DNA from: a bacterium
GTDB taxonomy: Bacteria > SAR324 > XYD2-FULL-50-16
Direction: 5' to 3'
Assembly (NCBI GenBank): GCA_024275165.1
Contig: JAJRZQ010000008.1
Coordinates: forward strand, 1-54,346
DNA: 54,346 nt
Position 1 is the stretch's first letter. Every line of letters begins with the position of its first letter. Under the pieces are notes generated by a model that was not told the DNA's origin, made no database searches, and saw nothing but the letters and a program-made list of their open reading frames with translations. Made by a program: the position numbers and the translations under genes. This document shows positions 35,963 through 45,606 of this stretch, in pieces.

Positions 35963-37900
35963 ATGCAAGATCGCTTTCGTTCCTCTTTTGATCGGTTCTT
36001 TTCCAAAGGGGGGTGGGCGATTTCCACCGCCTTGCTGACCTGTTGCGTCGCGGTTTTGCTGCTGCTGGGGGGCTTGCGGGTTTTAATCAACCTCGTGGCG
36101 GAGGGTGATTTATCTCATGGGGGAGAGCATTTTTGGGCCACTTGGCTGCAATTGATGCACCTTGGCGGGGTGGACAAGGCGGCCTCATCCGCCTGGTTCA
36201 ATCAGGCGATGGGGGCGCTGGCCAGCTTGTTGGGCTTGGCCTTGATCGCGACCTGGTTTGCCTGGGTAAGCGCTCTGGTGAAAGAAAAGCGAGAGGATTT
36301 AAAAAAGGGCCGCGGCGCGGTACTGGAAGAGGATCACACCTTGATTTTGGGGCTGAATGTCCGCACTTTAGAAATTATTGGAGAGTTGATCGAAGCCAAT
36401 GCCTCGCAACCCGATGCCGCGATTGTAGTCTTGAGCGAGGAAGAGAAAGAGGAGATGGATGACCTGTTCCACTACGCTCTGCCTGATCGCGCGTCCACTC
36501 GTTTGATCACCCGTTCGGGCCCTGTTTCCAGCCCTCTGTTTTTAAAGCGCATGGGCGTGGGGCAATGTCGCAGCGTGATTTTACTCAATACCGCCCAGCC
36601 CGCGGACCCCCCCGAGGTGAAAATCGCGGCGGATGACAAGGTGTTAAAAACCATCCTGGCCATTTTGGCCGCTGCGGGCGACCGACCTCCTCCCATTATT
36701 GCCCAGTTTTTTTATGCGAGAAATCGGGAGTTGGCCTTGGGGATCAGCCCAAAGAATATTTTGGCCCTGGATGAAGAGGCGATATTGGCCAAGATTTTAG
36801 CGCAAACCAGTCGGCAGCCGGGCTTGGCATTGGTTTACTCTGATCTGGTGGGGTTTATGGGGCATGAGGTTTATTTCTCGACCCCACCGGAGTGGATGCA
36901 GGGCAAGACCTTTGGGGAGGCGGCGTTTCATTTTCAGCAATCCATCCCCCTTGGGGTGCGCACCCTCTTAGGGCAGCTTTTGCTCAATCCCTCTCCCGAG
37001 AGACCGCTTCAAGAGGGGGAACAGTTGTTGATTTTAGCTGAGGACGACTCCAGTATTGTTTATTTTGCCGAGCCTCAGGCCAAGCCCAGCGCGCTGCCTC
37101 CCCCTGGTCAACGGCAAAACCCTGTGCGCCCGGAACGATTTTTGGTTCTCGGTTGGAGCCACAAAAGCCCCGTTTTGATTCAAGAATATGCCGGTTATGT
37201 GGCGCAACAGAGTCAGATTGATGTGGCGGTGAGCAAAAAGACGCCTGAGATTCAACAAGAATTTCAAGAGCTCCGTCAGGCCTACCCGTCCATTCATATG
37301 ACCTTGAGCGAAGTCGATCCGCTCAGTTCCGGCGGTCTCCGGTCATTGAGACCGGAAGAATACGACAATGTGATTCTGCTCGCCGGAGAGGGGGGCGGGG
37401 CGGAAGAGGCAGACGCGGAAACGATCAGCTTCCTTTTGCGCTTTCGCCAGTACTTTCAACGCTTGGAAGAAGCTAGCGGGCTGGCGGTGACGACCCAGTT
37501 GATCAGCGAGGTGATGAATTATGAAAATGTAGAGATCATCCAACAAACAGGGGTGCAGGATGTTTTAATCTCGAATCAGTTTGTCTCTAAAATCATGGCC
37601 CAATTGAGTGAAGAGCCCGCGGTGAACCAGGTTTATGAAGAGCTTTTTCGCGCCGAAGGCAGTGAAATCTATCTGAAGCCGGCATGGCTTTATTTTGCGG
37701 AGGCCCCCCTGGAGGTTTCCTTTGCCGAGATGGTGGGCGCGGCGCAACGGCGAGGGGAAGTTTGTTTTGGCTTTCGGGTTCAAGCTGAAGCGAGGAGCAA
37801 AGAAAAGAATTATGGGTTTTATCTCCTGGCGAAAAAGGGGCAGAAGGTTTGTTTGACTCCCGAAGACCGCCTGCTCGTCTTGGCGGAAGAGGAGAGCTGA
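35963..37900 (+). CDS. CASTOR/POLLUX-like ion-channel protein with RCK-type domains
   Basis: A 645-residue protein with N-terminal membrane segments (TALLTCCVAVLLLLGGLRVLI and QAMGALASLLGLALIATWFAW) framing a pore-like region, followed by a long cytosolic part with Rossmann-like segments (DHTLILGLNVRTLEIIGELIEAN; RFLVLGWSHKSPVLIQEY). This layout, with KEKREDLKKGRG after the last helix, fits the CASTOR/POLLUX/DMI1 family, regulators of K+/Ca2+-type fluxes. Ion specificity is unknown. ATG 35963 is taken; a TTG at 35948 is possible. It diverges from the ABC-F gene. Confidence 0.82.
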   Translation: MQDRFRSSFDRFFSKGGWAISTALLTCCVAVLLLLGGLRVLINLVAEGDLSHGGEHFWATWLQLMHLGGVDKAASSAWFNQAMGALASLLGLALIATWFAWVSALVKEKREDLKKGRGAVLEEDHTLILGLNVRTLEIIGELIEANASQPDAAIVVLSEEEKEEMDDLFHYALPDRASTRLITRSGPVSSPLFLKRMGVGQCRSVILLNTAQPADPPEVKIAADDKVLKTILAILAAAGDRPPPIIAQFFYARNRELALGISPKNILALDEEAILAKILAQTSRQPGLALVYSDLVGFMGHEVYFSTPPEWMQGKTFGEAAFHFQQSIPLGVRTLLGQLLLNPSPERPLQEGEQLLILAEDDSSIVYFAEPQAKPSALPPPGQRQNPVRPERFLVLGWSHKSPVLIQEYAGYVAQQSQIDVAVSKKTPEIQQEFQELRQAYPSIHMTLSEVDPLSSGGLRSLRPEEYDNVILLAGEGGGAEEADAETISFLLRFRQYFQRLEEASGLAVTTQLISEVMNYENVEIIQQTGVQDVLISNQFVSKIMAQLSEEPAVNQVYEELFRAEGSEIYLKPAWLYFAEAPLEVSFAEMVGAAQRRGEVCFGFRVQAEARSKEKNYGFYLLAKKGQKVCLTPEDRLLVLAEEES

Positions 37901-37903
37901 AGG

Positions 37904-39670
37904 CTATTTTTCCTTTTCTTCTGCGTTTCCTTGTTTTTCTCTTTGTTTATCCTTGTCGTACTTGGCCATGCGGTCTGCGTGTTCGAGCATTTTACCCCAG
38001 CGCTCGATGAGGCTGTTTAGCTCTTCGGTTTTTTTTAAGCCCTTATATAACCCAGCGAGCTGTAAAAATACTTGTTTGTCGAGCTTCATGCGAAAGGCGG
38101 ATTCAAGCTTTTCAATCGCCTTGAACCATTGTTTTTGCTTGGATGAGGCCTTGGCCTCGGCAATGAGGGCTAATCTTTCTTCTTCGTTTTCCGCCTCCTT
38201 TTCCGCTACGATAATCTCTTCGACCTCGTCGAGATATTTTTGCGCGTCATCGTGCAGGCCTAATTCACGGCATACGGAAGCGATTTTTTTTAAGGTTTTG
38301 GAGATGCGTAAGACGCTTAAGGATTTGCGGTAATATTCTAAAGCGGGTTTGAATTTTCGTTCCGATACGAGGCTATCCCCCTTGCTGGCGTAGTAGTCAT
38401 GGATTTTTTTTAGATTTTCATCTGCTTCTTTGCTATTGGGGTCGATGGTTTTAAGCTGGCGAAAGCGTTCTACCGCCTCGTCGTATTTTTTTAGCTGCAC
38501 TAAGATGTCGCCTAAGGCGAGCCAAATGGACTTGTCTTTGATCTCTAAAGAAGCGATTTCAAAAAAGCTGTAGGCTTTTTTTAGGTTTCCTTCATTTTTA
38601 GCCGCTTCCGCGGCGGCAACGAGATCTTTCATGGAGTAGAGCCCGCCGGAGCGCTCGAGTAAGAAGGCGGTTTTTAAGAGGTACTTGACCGAAAGAAATC
38701 GCTTGCCCGCTTTTTTAAACATCAAGCCGAGGTTGACATTATTATAGCGGCTGTATTCGTTTTCGCCCAGATTTTGGGTTACCCGGTCGATTGCTTCGTC
38801 CAAATGCCCATCGTAATCCAAAGCAATGGCGTAGAGCAGGTCAAGCTTGTCGAATTCCTTTTTTTTTAAATCGGCAAAGGCCCAGAGGGCTTCTTTGGGA
38901 TGACGCGCGGAAAGGGCATAGATTCCAAAATTATAGCGCTCGGTTTTACTTTGTTCTGGCGGTTGGGATTCAAGATGTTCCCGCATGGCTTGGAGAATTT
39001 CTTTGGGTTCAACCGTAAGGGGTTCTTTTTTCAGTTGATTGATTTGGAACTCCAATTGACCGGCTTCCACCATGGCCCCCAATTCTTTTTTTTGCTCCAG
39101 TTCGGTAGTGAGGTGGGCCAAGTCCTCGGAGCGCTTTTTTTCTTTTTCTTCTAAGAGCTTTTGCTGGAATTGCTCTGCCGGGTCGGCAGCGCCAATATAC
39201 TCAGGGAGGATGTAATCGTCTAAACTTTCAAATTGCTCAATTGAGGCCTTAGCCCCTTCATCGTACAGATTCACCTTGGCCGCCGTAGCCGCCAGATTGT
39301 AAAAAGCGGGTTCAAATTTTCGGTTGGCTTTAATGGCCATTTTATAGAGATTGCTCGCCTGCTCCCAGTTGCCCAGTTCGCGGGCGAAATTGCCCAATTT
39401 GTTGGCCAGTTCGAAGTCGTCGGACTTTTCTTGCAAGATATTGACCCCAATGGCGAGGCTCGCTTCCAGTTCCCCGCTGGAAGAAAAGCTATCCAACTCG
39501 GCCATGAGCCTGGGGTAGGCTGCTTCTTGATCAATCTCCAAAGCTTTTTTGAATTCGATCATCGCCCGATTGTAAAACTTATTGGCTAGGTGCTGCATCC
39601 CTTGGGAGAGGTGCAGCTCTAGGGCGGCCTTTTGTTTTTCTTCCGAGCCTTTAAAGAGAGCGTCTAACAT
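37904..39670 (-). CDS. TPR-repeat protein
   Basis: A 588-residue, highly charged, probably cytosolic protein built of tetratricopeptide-like repeats from end to end (FYNRAMIEFKKALEIDQEA, LGNWEQASNLYKMAIKANRK, KKYDEAVERFRQLKTIDPN, KFKPALEYYRKSLSVLR). A charged coiled-coil segment lies near 175-200. No signal peptide or catalytic domain is seen. It converges with the channel-like gene and diverges from rsmH. It is probably a scaffold or adaptor; the partner is unknown. Confidence 0.8.
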   Translation of the reverse strand: MLDALFKGSEEKQKAALELHLSQGMQHLANKFYNRAMIEFKKALEIDQEAAYPRLMAELDSFSSSGELEASLAIGVNILQEKSDDFELANKLGNFARELGNWEQASNLYKMAIKANRKFEPAFYNLAATAAKVNLYDEGAKASIEQFESLDDYILPEYIGAADPAEQFQQKLLEEKEKKRSEDLAHLTTELEQKKELGAMVEAGQLEFQINQLKKEPLTVEPKEILQAMREHLESQPPEQSKTERYNFGIYALSARHPKEALWAFADLKKKEFDKLDLLYAIALDYDGHLDEAIDRVTQNLGENEYSRYNNVNLGLMFKKAGKRFLSVKYLLKTAFLLERSGGLYSMKDLVAAAEAAKNEGNLKKAYSFFEIASLEIKDKSIWLALGDILVQLKKYDEAVERFRQLKTIDPNSKEADENLKKIHDYYASKGDSLVSERKFKPALEYYRKSLSVLRISKTLKKIASVCRELGLHDDAQKYLDEVEEIIVAEKEAENEEERLALIAEAKASSKQKQWFKAIEKLESAFRMKLDKQVFLQLAGLYKGLKKTEELNSLIERWGKMLEHADRMAKYDKDKQREKQGNAEEKEK

Positions 39671-39849
39671 GGGCGATCCAATCGGAGTGGTCGTTTTAGA
39701 GTATCAGGTTGAACTACAAGCTTGCAACGAGAATAGTACCGGGGCTCTTCTCCCGCTGATGGGCCTAGCTGCTGGAAAAGCAAAGGCTATGCCTTTCCCT
39801 TTCTTTTTGCCGCGCCTTCGGTCATGCTGAGAGCAGAGTTTGTTTTACC

Positions 39850-40788
39850 ATGGAGTTTTTTTTGTCTCTCAAGCCCGCGCATCAGCCTGTTTTATTGCAA
39901 GAGGTCTTAGAGCTGGCGCCGAACCCCTGCCCGGTGATTTTCGACTTTACCTTAGGCCGCGCCGGTCACGCCCTTGCTTTGTTGCGGGCTCGGCCCGAGG
40001 CGAAGCTTTACGGTTCGGATCGTGACCCAGAAGCCTTAAGCGAGGCTCAGCAGCGTTTAGCCCCCTTTCAAGATCGGGTGGAATTGTTTTTGGGAACCTT
40101 TACAGAAGCGCTGGCCCAGTGGAAAAAGCAAGCTTTGCAAGGGAGCCTCGTCTTGGCCGATCTAGGGGTTTCCAGCCCGCAAATCGATCGAGCTGAGCGG
40201 GGTTTTAGTTTTATGCAGGCGGGCCCCTTAGACATGCGGATGGACCCGAGCCGCGGCCAAACCGCCTTAGACCTCATGCGGCAAACCCCTGAAGGGGATT
40301 TGGCGCGGATTTTTTTTCAATTTGGGGAAGAGCCCTTTGGCCGCAAAATCGCCCGGAGAATTAAAGAGCTGATTGAGGATTTACAGGGAACCCAAGACTT
40401 GGCCAAGCTTGTCGCGGAGGCGATTCCTAAAAAACGCTGGCCCAAAAAAATCCACCCTGCCACCAAAACCTTTCAAGCCTTAAGAATAGCGGTGAATGAG
40501 GAGTTGAAAGAGATTGAGGCCCTGCTGGACCACTTGCCCAATCTGCTCTTGCCGAAGGGGCGGGCGATGTTGATTAGTTTTCACTCCTTAGAGGATCGTT
40601 TAGTCAAGCAGGCCTTTCGCAGGTGGGTCGACCCTTGTACCTGCTCGAAAGAGTTCCCCTATTGTCAATGTGGGGCGGTGCCCTTAGCCCGGCTCTTGCG
40701 AAAAAAGCCGATAGTTGCTACTCAAGAAGAAACCTTCTCCAACCCCAGAGCGCGTAGCGCGAAGCTGCGAATCGCGGTGAGGCTATGA
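39850..40788 (+). CDS. rsmH: 16S rRNA (cytosine(1402)-N(4))-methyltransferase
   Basis: SAM-dependent methyltransferase that modifies C1402 in the 30S P-site. The 312-residue protein has HQPVLLQEVLELA, the SAM-binding segment VIFDFTLGRAGHALALL, LADLGVSSPQIDRAERGFSF, GPLDMRMDP, and the C-terminal LISFHSLEDRLVK and PRARSAKLR. The classical GGGGHS motif reads GRAGHA here. It starts the cell-division cluster; mraZ is absent. It overlaps ftsL by 4 bases. Confidence 0.96.
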   Translation: MEFFLSLKPAHQPVLLQEVLELAPNPCPVIFDFTLGRAGHALALLRARPEAKLYGSDRDPEALSEAQQRLAPFQDRVELFLGTFTEALAQWKKQALQGSLVLADLGVSSPQIDRAERGFSFMQAGPLDMRMDPSRGQTALDLMRQTPEGDLARIFFQFGEEPFGRKIARRIKELIEDLQGTQDLAKLVAEAIPKKRWPKKIHPATKTFQALRIAVNEELKEIEALLDHLPNLLLPKGRAMLISFHSLEDRLVKQAFRRWVDPCTCSKEFPYCQCGAVPLARLLRKKPIVATQEETFSNPRARSAKLRIAVRL

Positions 40789-41219
40789 AAGATTTCCCCG
40801 CTTACGGCAAAGGCAATACGGGCAGGCTGCGGCGCAGCAAAGAAAAGCTGCCTACCGTGGCGTCCTTTCGTTTTTTAGCTATTTTAGGGCTTTTGTTCGC
40901 GGTGGCTTTATTTTTTGTGGCGCAACGCATTGAGTTTATCCGTACGGAACGGCGGATTCGCGATCTCTTGATCGAACGGCGCAAAATTACGGAGTCTATC
41001 CTCCCTCTTCAATTGGAAGTTTATAATTTGAGTCGGTTGGAGCGAATTGAAGCGGTCGCTCAGGGGAAGTTGCGTTTGCATGATCCTTACCCCAGCCAGT
41101 TGATTCGCTCTGTTCCGCCTGCTCCACCCAACGAGCCGAGCGCGGCCTTGCCTTTGGGGAGCCGGCCCCTTGCCTCAATGCAGCCAAAGCCGGATAGGCA
41201 GGAAGTGGAAGCGCGATGA
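40785..41219 (+). CDS. ftsL: FtsL-like cell division protein
   Basis: A 144-residue bitopic protein. It has a short basic cytosolic N-terminus, one transmembrane helix (FRFLAILGLLFAVALFFVAQ, about 28-48) and a periplasmic coiled-coil (IRDLLIERRKITESILPLQLEVYNLSRLERIEAVA), the FtsL pattern. The Pro-rich tail is variable. Position between rsmH and ftsI with ATGA overlaps on both sides supports the call more than sequence identity does. It would link FtsQB to FtsWI. Confidence 0.85.
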   Translation: MKDFPAYGKGNTGRLRRSKEKLPTVASFRFLAILGLLFAVALFFVAQRIEFIRTERRIRDLLIERRKITESILPLQLEVYNLSRLERIEAVAQGKLRLHDPYPSQLIRSVPPAPPNEPSAALPLGSRPLASMQPKPDRQEVEAR

Positions 41220-43108
41220 GGGCCCTCAACCAAACCTCCTTTAGTTTTCGGGTTCGTTTAGTGCGGGGCTTATTTTTGCTCTTGGCCGCAATCGCTTTGG
41301 GTAGAGCGATTCAATTGCAGGTGGTGGAGCAAGAAAGCTTAGAAAAACGAGCGGCGCGCCAATACGAACAACGCCAGTCCATCCAATTGCAACGAGGCCC
41401 CATTGTAGACCGTAACGGGGTTCCCTTAGCGGTGAGCTTGCCCATGCAATCGCTTTACGCGGTGCCCCAAGAGGTAGAAAACCCCCTGGAAATCGCTGAT
41501 TTGCTCTCTGGGGTATTGCATCTAGAGCAGAATAATTTGGCGGCCCAGCTTGCGGGGAAAGCCAGTTTTATCTGGCTCAAGCGTCATATTAAGCCCAGCG
41601 AGAGTAAAGCGCTGCTCGATTTAAACCTAAAAGGGGTCTATGCCTTAAAAGAGTATGAACGCTTTTACCCTCAGTTGAACCTAGCCAGTCATGTGGTGGG
41701 TTTCGCGGGAACGGATTCGCGGGGTTTGGAGGGGTTGGAATATCAGTTCAACTCCCACTTGATGAACCCGAAGCTGAGTAATGACACCTGGAACCCCGTT
41801 GAACTGAGCCCTAAGGTAGACAGCTTCAGCGGGGGGGGCTTGCAGCTCACCTTGGATTTAAAACTGCAACATTTTGTGCAAAGGCAGCTTTCTCAGGCCG
41901 TGAAATCCATGGAGGCCAAGTTTGGGGTGGCTATCGTCATGGAGAGCCAGACCGGTGAGATTTTAGCCCTGGCGGGCACCCCGAACTATGACCCCAATAA
42001 TTTTTCGGATTATCACGAGGCGATTTATTTTAATCGCGCCGTGGCCCAGGCCTATGAGCCGGGGAGTACCTTTAAGATTGTCACCATGGCCGCGGCGTTG
42101 CAGGCGGGGGTGATCACTAAGGATAACTATTTTTTTTGCGAAAATGGAGCATTCGCCGTGGGGGATCGAGTGATCCATGATGTCGCCCCTTATGGGTTTT
42201 TAAACCTGGAAAAGATTATCCAGAAATCGTCGAATATCTGTATGGCCAAAATCGCTCAATTGATTCCTCGGGATCAATTCTACAATATCATTAAGGATTT
42301 TGGTTTTGGTAAAAAAACAGGGGTGGAACTCCCCGGCGAGGTGCGGGGAACGCTGCACAAACCGAAGAATTGGAACGAGGTCAGCGTAGCGACCTTAGCT
42401 TACGGCCATGGCATTAGCGGCTCTGCGATGCAGGTTTTGGCCGCGGGCAATGTCTTTGCTACCGGGGGCTATTGGTTGCGCCCCAGGATCATCAAAGCGC
42501 AAACGAGAGCCGATGGCGAGCAGGTCGAGTTGCCCCAGCCGTCGCCCCAACAAGTGATTCGCCCCGAAGTCGCCGAGGCGGTGGCAGGTTTTATGGCCAC
42601 GGTGACGCAACCGGGGGGAACAGGGATCAAAGCCCATTTGCCGGGAATCGAAATCGCGGGGAAAACCGGCACCAGCCGCAAGTTTGACGCAAAGCTTAAA
42701 GAATATTCCAAAACCAAACATATTTCTAGTTTTATTGGGTTTTTTCCTGCCCAAGCCCCGAAGTTTACGATTTTTGTGATGGTTGATGAGCCGACCAAAC
42801 CCTATTTGGACTCGAAATCCGCTGCCGTGATTGTTAGAGAAATTGTGCGCCAGGCGAAACGGCATTACCCTCTGCTGGGCAAGGAGTACGCGCCTCCTCT
42901 AGAGCGGGCAAACCCCTTTTTGCCCCCTGAGCGGCCCTTACCCCAAGGGCTGGGCGAGGTGCAAACCCTGCAACGCATGCAAGGCAAGAGCCTGCGCAGG
43001 GTCTTGCGCTTGGCCGCTCAAGCGGGGCTGAGCCTGCAAGCCCGGGGGAGCGGTCGAGTCCGCCGCGTCGAGCGGCAGGGAAAAACATTTTTAGCTATCT
43101 TAGATTAA
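41216..43108 (+). CDS. ftsI: Division transpeptidase (class B penicillin-binding protein) with C-terminal PASTA-like domain
   Basis: Septal peptidoglycan transpeptidase. The 630-residue protein has an N-terminal membrane anchor (LVRGLFLLLAAIALGRAIQL), a dimerisation region (RGPIVDRNGVPLAVS), and transpeptidase motifs STFK (in AYEPGSTFKIVT), SSN (KSSNICM) and KTGT (AGKTGTSRK). The last 50 residues (MQGKSLRRVLRLAAQAGLSL) look like one PASTA domain, as in SpoVD/PBP-type homologues. murE, which normally follows, is absent here; an RDD protein follows instead. Confidence 0.94.
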   Translation: MRALNQTSFSFRVRLVRGLFLLLAAIALGRAIQLQVVEQESLEKRAARQYEQRQSIQLQRGPIVDRNGVPLAVSLPMQSLYAVPQEVENPLEIADLLSGVLHLEQNNLAAQLAGKASFIWLKRHIKPSESKALLDLNLKGVYALKEYERFYPQLNLASHVVGFAGTDSRGLEGLEYQFNSHLMNPKLSNDTWNPVELSPKVDSFSGGGLQLTLDLKLQHFVQRQLSQAVKSMEAKFGVAIVMESQTGEILALAGTPNYDPNNFSDYHEAIYFNRAVAQAYEPGSTFKIVTMAAALQAGVITKDNYFFCENGAFAVGDRVIHDVAPYGFLNLEKIIQKSSNICMAKIAQLIPRDQFYNIIKDFGFGKKTGVELPGEVRGTLHKPKNWNEVSVATLAYGHGISGSAMQVLAAGNVFATGGYWLRPRIIKAQTRADGEQVELPQPSPQQVIRPEVAEAVAGFMATVTQPGGTGIKAHLPGIEIAGKTGTSRKFDAKLKEYSKTKHISSFIGFFPAQAPKFTIFVMVDEPTKPYLDSKSAAVIVREIVRQAKRHYPLLGKEYAPPLERANPFLPPERPLPQGLGEVQTLQRMQGKSLRRVLRLAAQAGLSLQARGSGRVRRVERQGKTFLAILD

Positions 43109-43117
43109 TAAAGGATC

Positions 43118-43933
43118 ATGAAAGAACAAAAAACAACCCCTTCAACTCCACCCCCAGAGGGGGTTTTGCAGGTGGTGGTAGCCCATAGCATGAAGCGAAT
43201 CTTAGCTTTTTCCATTGATTATTTGACCATTGCCTTAGCGGTGCAGGCCTTGCTGCCTCTCTTTTTGCCCGATGGCTGGGATGACTTGAGTGAAGAGAGC
43301 TTGTTGCGGAGCTTAGCCCCCACTTACGGGGTGGCGGCCTTGCTGTTTTTGTTGAAGGATCATTGGCAGGGGCGCTCTGTGGGCAAGCGAATCATGAACC
43401 TCTATGTGGCAAAGATGCAAGAGAGCCTGCCCCCGGCGGGGGCAAAGCAGTTGTTGGCGCGCAATCTGTGGCTGCTGCTCTTGCCGGTGGAAGCCTTTAA
43501 GATGGTTTTTGATCCCTACTGCCGCCGTTTTGGGGATTATTACGCTCACACGGTGGTGATGGAGCGGCGCTATCCGCCCGTGGTGCGGCGACTTACGGTA
43601 AAGGTTTTAGGGGTGATCTTGGTGATCTCGACGCTCTGGTCGGCCTACATTTACTTAACCCCGGTGAAGATCAAAAAAAGTCGCGGTTATCAGTTGGCTC
43701 GGGAGGCGGCCTTGAACGACCCCTTAGTGATCCAGGCCCTGGGCAGTCAACCAGAAATCAGCTATTGGCCTGAAGTGACTTATGAGCAGGGCAAAGAGAT
43801 CTATATTCTCAAGGTTTTTGGGCCTGCTAAGGAAGAGCGGCGGGTGCAAATCGTAATGGAAAAGAAAGCGGGGTATCGACGGGTTGTCGGAGTGCTGTTG
43901 TTGGAGCCGCAAAGGGAGGAAGAATCCCCCTAA
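43118..43933 (+). CDS. RDD-family membrane protein with Coa1-like C-terminal region
   Basis: A 271-residue membrane protein. Residues about 20-150 form an RDD domain (SMKRILAFSIDYLTIALAVQALLPL, then HWQGRSVGKRIMNLYV and RRFGDYYAHTVVMERR). After a further membrane helix (VLGVILVISTLWSAYIYLTP), the last 85 residues (YQLAREAALNDPLVIQALGSQ to the end) resemble the periplasmic part of Coa1/TIM21-like proteins. The Coa1 resemblance is weak pattern evidence. Function is unknown. AAAGGATC lies just before the ATG. Confidence 0.75.
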   Translation: MKEQKTTPSTPPPEGVLQVVVAHSMKRILAFSIDYLTIALAVQALLPLFLPDGWDDLSEESLLRSLAPTYGVAALLFLLKDHWQGRSVGKRIMNLYVAKMQESLPPAGAKQLLARNLWLLLLPVEAFKMVFDPYCRRFGDYYAHTVVMERRYPPVVRRLTVKVLGVILVISTLWSAYIYLTPVKIKKSRGYQLAREAALNDPLVIQALGSQPEISYWPEVTYEQGKEIYILKVFGPAKEERRVQIVMEKKAGYRRVVGVLLLEPQREEESP

Positions 43934-44028
43934 CTGACCCTAGGGCAGAAGGGGAAAAACTCATTGACCAAGGGGAAGGAAAGCCTTCAAACTTGGTTTT
44001 TTGCAGCAACGAACCGAATTAGAAGAAT

Positions 44029-45603
44029 ATGGCGCAAATTAGCTGGCCGAAGCAAGAAGCGGAAAAAATACTAAAAGCCCACTCGAGTCTGGACCAAGAG
44101 ATTCTTTTTGAGACCGGGTTTGGCCCTTCCGGTTTGCCTCATTTGGGTACCTTTGCCGAGGTGGCCCGCACGCTTTTTGTTGTAGAAGCGGTGAAGCAGC
44201 TTGAACCCAAAGCAAAAACCCGTTTGCTGGTTTTTTGCGATGATCTCGACGGCTTGCGGGCGGTGCCGGAAAATCTACCCCAAGCCGAGCTTTTGTCCAA
44301 ACACCTTGGTGAGCCCTTGAGCGGCATTCCCGACCCCTTTGGTGAGGAGTCGAGCTTTTCTGCTTATATGAACGGGCAGTTGCGCAAGTTTTTAGATGGC
44401 TTCGGTTTTGATTACGAGTATCGCTCTTCCACGGCTTGTTATCAATCCGGGGAATTCGATTCGGGGCTCAAAGCGGTGATGGATCATTACGATGCGATTC
44501 GCGACCTCTTTATCCAAACCATTGCCTCAGAAAAACGCGCTGCCTGGAGCCCTTTTTTCGTGATTTGCGAACAATGCGGAAAGATTTACAGCGCGCGGGT
44601 CACGGAGGTGGATCGGGCAAATTACGAGGTCGCCTATCATTGCGACCTCGATGGCAAAGGCTTTCAGGCTTGCGGGTACCAGGGCAAGAGCAGTATTTTA
44701 GGGGGTCGAGCCAAGGTAGGCTGGAAGGTGGATTGGGCCTTGCGCTGGTTTGTTTTTGGGGTGGATTACGAGATGTACGGCAAGGATTTAATGGAATCTG
44801 CCGGCTTGAGCGCCAAGATTTGCCGCGTTCTGGGGGGCAAGGCCCCGACACCTTACAAGTATGAACTTTTTTTGGACGAGACCGGGGCAAAGATCTCTAA
44901 AAAAATCGGGAACGGCATCAATATGGAGCAATGGATGCGCTTTGCCCCCTTGGGCGCCTTGCTGAGTTTTTTGCTGGGCAACCCCAACAAGGCCAAAAAA
45001 ATGGGCATGCCCATTTTGCCCCGTTTGATTGACGAATACATGCAGGTTGCCCGCTCCGAAGCCTCGGCAGAGCCCTTTTGCGCTGCTTGGTTTATCGCCA
45101 AAACCAGGCGGCAACCTTTGAGAGAGGCCCCGGAAATCCGTTCTGAAGTCTCCTTTGGTTTGCTCTATAATGTAGCGGAGTCCTTAAACCTAAACGACGC
45201 GGGCTTGCTTTTTGATTATGCCCGCAAGTATGACCCTCGGGTGGAAGAGGATGTGGAGTTTTATCGAGAGATCACCGCTAAGGTGGTCTCTTTGGTGGAG
45301 GATGCCGCTTTGCGGGCGGGCTCCTTTGAGTTTCGGCCCGATCCCGCTTTTGTGCCCCTCTTTCGGGAGTTGGTCGCTTTTTTAGAGGCGCAACCTGAAA
45401 CAATGGAGGGGGACCAGGTACAGACAAAAATCTTCAGCCTCGCCAAAGAGGCGGGGCGCAACCCCCGGGAGTTCTTCGCCTTTTTGTATGGGGCCCTTTT
45501 AGGCAAGGACCAAGGGCCGAAACTCGGGCCTTTTTTCGCCATTTTGGGTCAGGAGGCGGCCTTGGCCAAATGCCGCGTCGCCTTGGCTAAGCTTGAGGTT
45601 TAA
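44029..45603 (+). CDS. lysS: Lysyl-tRNA synthetase, class I
   Basis: Charges tRNA-Lys. The 524-residue protein is the class I (archaeal-type) enzyme, unrelated to the usual bacterial class II LysRS. It has the HIGH-like GPSGLPHLGTFAEVART, a zinc-binding cysteine set (CEQCGKIY and CDLDGKGFQACGY), the DWALRW/GVDYEMYGKDLMES region and the KMSKS-like AKISKKIGNG. It occurs in many archaea, alphaproteobacteria and spirochaetes, so its presence is a taxonomic clue or a sign of old transfer. It lies 3 bases before a hydrolase gene. Confidence 0.96.
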   Translation: MAQISWPKQEAEKILKAHSSLDQEILFETGFGPSGLPHLGTFAEVARTLFVVEAVKQLEPKAKTRLLVFCDDLDGLRAVPENLPQAELLSKHLGEPLSGIPDPFGEESSFSAYMNGQLRKFLDGFGFDYEYRSSTACYQSGEFDSGLKAVMDHYDAIRDLFIQTIASEKRAAWSPFFVICEQCGKIYSARVTEVDRANYEVAYHCDLDGKGFQACGYQGKSSILGGRAKVGWKVDWALRWFVFGVDYEMYGKDLMESAGLSAKICRVLGGKAPTPYKYELFLDETGAKISKKIGNGINMEQWMRFAPLGALLSFLLGNPNKAKKMGMPILPRLIDEYMQVARSEASAEPFCAAWFIAKTRRQPLREAPEIRSEVSFGLLYNVAESLNLNDAGLLFDYARKYDPRVEEDVEFYREITAKVVSLVEDAALRAGSFEFRPDPAFVPLFRELVAFLEAQPETMEGDQVQTKIFSLAKEAGRNPREFFAFLYGALLGKDQGPKLGPFFAILGQEAALAKCRVALAKLEV

Positions 45604-45606
45604 ACC

